NCBI GenBank assembly: GCA_017627975.1
Contig: JAGAFT010000248.1
Coordinates: 1 to 8,893 of the forward strand
DNA: 8,893 bases
Direction of reading: 5' to 3'
DNA from: Oscillospiraceae bacterium
Lineage (GTDB): Bacteria; Bacillota_A; Clostridia; Oscillospirales; Oscillospiraceae
The notes beneath the pieces were generated by a model, which searched no databases, had not been told where the DNA came from, and saw only the letters and a list, made by a program, of their open reading frames with translations. The stretch's first letter is position 1; each line of letters opens with the position of its first letter. Positions 5,823 through 8,893 of this stretch are shown here, one piece after another. A program made the translations under genes and the position numbers.

Positions 5823-5907
5823 CCAATCAAGCCTTTACGGCAAATTCGCAAAATTTTTTAACAGTCTTCAGGAAAAAATTAAACTGAAGCAGGAAAGGAC
5901 GAATCAC

Positions 5908-6945
5908 ATGAAAAAACTTCTCGCGCTTCTCCTCACCCTCGTGATGGTCGTTGCCCTCTGCAGTGTCGGCACCACCGCTTTCGCCGATGACAAGGACGAC
6001 TTCCACATCACCCTCAAGCTCAGCCACGTTTTTGCACCCACCGAACAGCTCACCGTCGAGATGGAGCAGGTCGCAGCCCGCATCCTTGAGCGCACCAACG
6101 GCGCTGTCGAGATCCAGACCTACGGCTCCAGCCAGCTGGCTGTCTACAAGGACAACCTGCAGCAGGTCGTGGACGGCTCCAACTGGATCGCCTGCGAAGA
6201 TCCCTCCTACCTGGCCGACTACAACATCAACTTCGAGGCTCTGATCGCCCCGATGCTGTATGCAAACCTTCAGGAGTACTCCTATGTGTGCCAGTCTGAT
6301 GTCGTCAAGGCGCTGTGCCAAGACATCGAAGACAACTACGGCATCCACGTTCTCGCCCTTGACTTCAACGTCGGCCTGCGCTGCATGCAGACCAACAAGG
6401 AAATCGTCACCCCCGACGACATGAAGGGTATGAAGATCCGCGTTCCCAACAGCTCCATGTACATCAACTGCCTGACCGCCATGGGCGCCACCCCGGTGGC
6501 CATGCCCTTCGGTGAGACCATCTCCGCCGTGCAGCAGGGCGTTGTCGACGGTCTGGAAGGCAACATGAACGCCTACTCCACCAACGGCTCGGCCGAGGTT
6601 GCCAAGCAGATGTCCTTCACCAACCACCTGATCGGAACCTGCGGCGCTTACATCAACATCGATGTCTGGAACTCCATCCCCGAAGAGTACCGCGACATCA
6701 TCCAGGAAGAGTTCACCTACGGCGCTGCCGAGCTGACCCAGTTCACCGATGACAACTTCCAGAGCACCATGGAGATGCTCGAGAAGGAGCAGGGCTGCCA
6801 CTTCAACGATGTCGACGTCGAGGCTTTCCGCGCTGTCATGCAGCCGGAGTATGACCGTATGGTCGCCGAAGACGGTGTCACCGAAGGCTTCATCGGTCAG
6901 CTTCAGGACCTGGTTGCCGAGTATGACGCGGCCAATGCCGCCTGA
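5908..6945 (+). CDS. dctP: TRAP transporter solute-binding protein DctP (operon 2)
   Basis: This 345-residue secreted solute-binding protein is paralogous to the one in operon 1 but much more divergent from it than the membrane subunits are, suggesting a different preferred solute. The signal peptide covers about residues 1-26 (MKKLLALLLT...TTAFA, cut before DDKDD). It contains Cys18, but VALCSV is not a proper lipobox, so a released or non-lipid-anchored protein is predicted. Family segments are SNWIACEDPSYL (91-102), GLR (R158), MKGMKIRVP with R178 at the conserved carboxylate-binding position, GATPVAMPFGE (193-203) and QQGVVDGLEG (209-218). The start at 5908 has AAGGA 8 nt upstream; an upstream in-frame extension would place a non-signal sequence in front and is rejected. 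A 110-nt gap with a hairpin separates it from dctQ2. Confidence 0.93.
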   Translation: MKKLLALLLTLVMVVALCSVGTTAFADDKDDFHITLKLSHVFAPTEQLTVEMEQVAARILERTNGAVEIQTYGSSQLAVYKDNLQQVVDGSNWIACEDPSYLADYNINFEALIAPMLYANLQEYSYVCQSDVVKALCQDIEDNYGIHVLALDFNVGLRCMQTNKEIVTPDDMKGMKIRVPNSSMYINCLTAMGATPVAMPFGETISAVQQGVVDGLEGNMNAYSTNGSAEVAKQMSFTNHLIGTCGAYINIDVWNSIPEEYRDIIQEEFTYGAAELTQFTDDNFQSTMEMLEKEQGCHFNDVDVEAFRAVMQPEYDRMVAEDGVTEGFIGQLQDLVAEYDAANAA

Positions 6946-6988
6946 GCGGAACGAAAATCCTAACAGGAACTGAACATTTCTTATTCTC

Positions 6989-7024
6989 CAGACGTCCTGC
7001 CGCATCTGCTGCGGCAGGCGTCTG
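6989..7024 (+). promoter_or_regulatory. Intercistronic hairpin between dctP2 and dctQ2
   Basis: CAGACG-T-CCTGCCGCA (6989-7004) pairs with TGCGGCAGGCGTCTG (7010-7024): 15 base pairs with a single bulged T and a five-base loop. No T-tract follows (CTGATTCTGCAG), so it should be a stabilising or processing element rather than a full terminator. It matches the placement of the hairpin in operon 1 although its sequence is different. Confidence 0.72.
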
Positions 7025-7040
7025 CTGATTCTGCAGAAAG

Positions 7041-7046
7041 AAGGTG
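7041..7046 (+). promoter_or_regulatory. Ribosome binding site that favours a TTG start for dctQ2
   Basis: AAGGTG is 9 nt upstream of the TTG at 7056. The alternative GTG start at 7044 lies inside this site and has only AGAAAG three bases before it, so the TTG is preferred. Confidence 0.5.
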
Positions 7047-7055
7047 CGTCACACT

Positions 7056-7556
7056 TTGAAAGACAGTCTGGGAAAGCGCATTCTGAAGAACCTTGACGCC
7101 TGGTTCGCCGGCTTCATGTTCGCCATCACCATGGTTCTGGTCATCATCAACGTCTTCTCCCGTTATTTCTTCAATGCGCCGATTGCCTGGGTGGAAGAGG
7201 TCGCCACCAGCTGCTTCGTGTATACGGTTTTCGTGGGGGCCGCCTGGTGCCTGCGGACACGTCAGCATGTCGGCGTTGACCTGCTGGTGGACCGTCTGCC
7301 CGAGAAGGCGAAGGAAATCGTCCATCTGCTCACGGATCTTGTCATCCTTGTCCTCAACGGCTATGTCACCTATCTGAGCGTCCTGTTCATGCGCTCATCC
7401 AAGGTCAAGACCATGCCGATTCTGAAAATCTCCGTCAACTATCTCTATTTTGCCCTGCTGCTCGGTTTCGGTCTGATGACCGTCTATTCCCTGATCCATT
7501 GCGGGACCGACGTCCGCGATCTGATTCGCGGGAAGGAAAAGGAGGTCACAGAATAA
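7056..7556 (+). CDS. dctQ: TRAP transporter small membrane subunit DctQ (operon 2)
   Basis: This membrane subunit has 166 residues if started at the TTG at 7056, or 170 from the GTG at 7044. The TTG is chosen because AAGGTG is well spaced before it and because the resulting N-terminus (MKDSLGKRILKNLDAW) lines up with that of DctQ1 (MKKKPLFKRIMTNLDA). Four membrane segments lie at about 16-35, 50-66, 87-111 and 126-147. The DctQ signature is NVFSRYFFNAPIAWVEEV (32-49), followed by YTVFVGAAW and QHVGVD. It lacks the segment inserted in DctQ1 and is of ordinary length. It forms the transporter core with DctM2. Only a C separates its TAA stop from the next ATG, so the two are tightly coupled. Confidence 0.9.
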   Translation: MKDSLGKRILKNLDAWFAGFMFAITMVLVIINVFSRYFFNAPIAWVEEVATSCFVYTVFVGAAWCLRTRQHVGVDLLVDRLPEKAKEIVHLLTDLVILVLNGYVTYLSVLFMRSSKVKTMPILKISVNYLYFALLLGFGLMTVYSLIHCGTDVRDLIRGKEKEVTE

Positions 7557-7557
7557 C

Positions 7558-8844
7558 ATGACGATGTACCTCCCGATTATTATCGCGCTGGTTCTGTACT
7601 TTACCGGAATCCCCATCGCCTACGCGCTGATGGCGGGCACGCTGTATTACTTCGGCTTTGTGGATACGACCTCCAAGGTCTATCTGCTGCTGCAGAAGTT
7701 CATTACCTCGACCCAGTCCTTCCCCTTCCTGGCCATCCCCTTCTTCATTATGGCCGGTTCCATCATGAACTACGCCGGCATGAGCGACAAGCTGATGGCC
7801 TTTGCCGATGCCCTGACCGGACACCGGAAAGGGGGCCTTGCGCAGATCAACGTCCTGCTCAGCATGCTGATGGGCGGATGCTCCGGCTCGGCAAATGCGG
7901 ACGCCGCCATGGAGTGCAAGATGCTGGTCCCCGAGATGGAAAAGCGCGGTTACGGCACCGGCTTCTCCGCCGCCATCACGGCCGCCTCCTCCTGCATTAC
8001 GCCCATCATTCCTCCCGGAATCAACCTGATCGTCTACGGGCTGATCGCCGGTGCGTCTGTCGGCAAGCTTTTCGCCGCCGGCTATATTCCCGGTTTTGTC
8101 ATGGCCCTGGCCCTCATGGTTGCGGTCCATATCATCGCCACCAAGCGCGGATATGCGCCCAGCCGTGACACCCGTGCCAGCGCGAAGGAGATTCTGAAGC
8201 AGGGCGTCGATTCCTTCTGGGCCCTGTTCTTCCCCCTCGGCATCATCATGGGCATGCGCATGGGTCTCTTTACCCCGACCGAGGCCGGCGGTGTCGGCAT
8301 TCTGTATTGCTTCATCATCGGCAAGTTTGTCTATCGCGGTCTGAAAAAGGAGCATTTCATCCCCGTCTTCCGTGAGACCATCTCCGGCACCTGCACCGTC
8401 ATGCTGATTATCGTGGCGGCAAACCTCTTCGGCTACTACCTCACCTGGGAGAATATCCCGAACAACCTCCTCAAGGCCGTCAGCGGCATTGCCTCCAACA
8501 AGTATCTGATCCTGCTGATTCTGAACGTCGCTCTGCTCATCATGGGCATGTTCCTGGAAGGCGGCGCCGCTCTGATCATTCTTGCCCCGCTGATGGTTCC
8601 GCTGGTCAAGGCGGCCGGAATCGATCTGGTCCACTTCGGCATCGTCGTGAACGTCAACATCATGATCGGCGGTCTGACGCCTCCCTTCGGTTCCATGATG
8701 TTCACCTGTGTGTCGATTACCGGAAGCAAAATGTCGGAATTCATCCGTGAGGTTCAGCCCTTCATTCTCGCGCTGATCATTGCGCTGCTCCTGATCACCT
8801 ATATTCCCGGCATTTCCCTGCTGCTGCCGAACCTGATCTACTGA
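7558..8844 (+). CDS. dctM: TRAP transporter large membrane subunit DctM (operon 2)
   Basis: This 428-residue polytopic transport subunit has the same motif order as DctM1: GGCSGSANAD (106-115), IPPGIN (151-156), FTPTEAGG (238-245), GMFLEGGAAL (330-339) and GGLTPPFGSMMF (371-382). It starts one base after the dctQ2 stop. AGGAGGT at 7540-7546 is 11 nt before the ATG; a second ATG at 7564 is too far from it. It ends slightly earlier than DctM1, lacking that protein's GTASGNLVNF-like tail. A 29-base stretch (8677-8705) is identical in DNA to 3726-3754 in dctM1, which supports a fairly recent common origin. No terminator is visible in the 49 bases left after the stop, so the operon may continue. 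Confidence 0.95.
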   Translation: MTMYLPIIIALVLYFTGIPIAYALMAGTLYYFGFVDTTSKVYLLLQKFITSTQSFPFLAIPFFIMAGSIMNYAGMSDKLMAFADALTGHRKGGLAQINVLLSMLMGGCSGSANADAAMECKMLVPEMEKRGYGTGFSAAITAASSCITPIIPPGINLIVYGLIAGASVGKLFAAGYIPGFVMALALMVAVHIIATKRGYAPSRDTRASAKEILKQGVDSFWALFFPLGIIMGMRMGLFTPTEAGGVGILYCFIIGKFVYRGLKKEHFIPVFRETISGTCTVMLIIVAANLFGYYLTWENIPNNLLKAVSGIASNKYLILLILNVALLIMGMFLEGGAALIILAPLMVPLVKAAGIDLVHFGIVVNVNIMIGGLTPPFGSMMFTCVSITGSKMSEFIREVQPFILALIIALLLITYIPGISLLLPNLIY

Positions 8845-8863
8845 TTCCATCCAGGCGGTAAAT

Positions 8864-8893
8864 ATGATTTGCCCGGAATCTCTCCCCGCCTTC
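8864..8893 (+). CDS. Possible start of a further gene in TRAP operon 2
   Basis: An ATG at 8864 opens a frame of ten codons to the window edge, beginning MICPESLPAF. AGGCGG at 8853-8858, one base off AGGAGG, is 5 nt upstream. The gap from dctM2 is only 19 nt, as for an operon partner. Ten codons are too few to identify a product or to prove that the gene is real. Confidence 0.28.
   Translation, partial: MICPESLPAF

Noticed and set aside
5827..7005. 392-residue open frame on the minus strand opposite dctP2
   Set aside because: Same type of shadow; repetitive hydrophobic/acidic composition, and dctP2 on the plus strand has a clear start and domain.
7546..8850. 434-residue open frame on the minus strand opposite dctM2
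   Set aside because: His/Gln/Asp/Gly-rich product typical of antisense to a membrane protein; no initiation signals.
8853..8891. AGGCGG/CCGCCT inverted repeat after dctM2 as a terminator
   Set aside because: The loop would be 27 nt and no T-tract is visible before the window ends; the AGGCGG fits better as a possible ribosome binding site.

Overview
The window looks like a chromosomal carbohydrate- or organic-acid-uptake locus from a fairly GC-rich Firmicute, probably a gut-type Clostridia member. The reasons are strong AGGAGG-type ribosome binding sites, AT-rich intergenic regions with near-consensus housekeeping promoters, a LacI-family regulator, a YcxB-family protein, and Clostridia-style signal peptides (MKKLLALLL...AFA). 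The taxon is an inference; no marker gene is present.

Layout: (1) 1-325, minus strand, the N-terminal 108 residues of a glycerol-1-phosphate dehydrogenase-like (EgsA/AraM) enzyme running off the left edge. (2) 326-842, a 517-base divergent intergenic region with a consensus promoter in each direction, a 19-bp palindrome overlapping the -35 of the rightward promoter, and a leader of about 230 nt with nested inverted repeats. (3) 843-3923, plus strand, a complete three-gene TRAP transporter operon: solute-binding protein dctP1, small membrane subunit dctQ1, large membrane subunit dctM1. It ends in a strong terminator hairpin at 3950-3975. (4) 3984-5628, minus strand, a LacI-family regulator and an overlapping YcxB-family membrane protein, convergent with operon 1. 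(5) 5629-5907, a 279-base divergent control region with a promoter each way and two small palindromes. (6) 5908-8844, plus strand, a second complete TRAP operon, dctP2-dctQ2-dctM2. The last 49 bases may hold the start of another gene.

How it works together: TRAP transporters are secondary transporters, usually Na+-driven, in which an extracytoplasmic DctP protein delivers an acidic solute (dicarboxylate, sugar acid, keto acid, etc.) to a DctQ-DctM membrane pair. The two systems are clearly paralogous. Their large membrane subunits are very similar and share a 29-base identical DNA stretch, while the binding proteins are much more divergent, so the two probably take up different but related solutes. 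The LacI regulator is divergent from operon 2 and is the natural candidate to control it. Operon 1 has a different palindrome at its promoter and may answer to another regulator. In both operons a strong hairpin without a T-tract sits between dctP and dctQ, which would fit higher expression of the binding protein than of the membrane subunits.

I see no phage, transposon, CRISPR, tRNA or rRNA features, and no clear sign of a wholly new system. The most interesting points are the regulatory architecture, the absence of a lipobox in both binding proteins, the inserted segment in DctQ1 and the short hinge of the LacI regulator.
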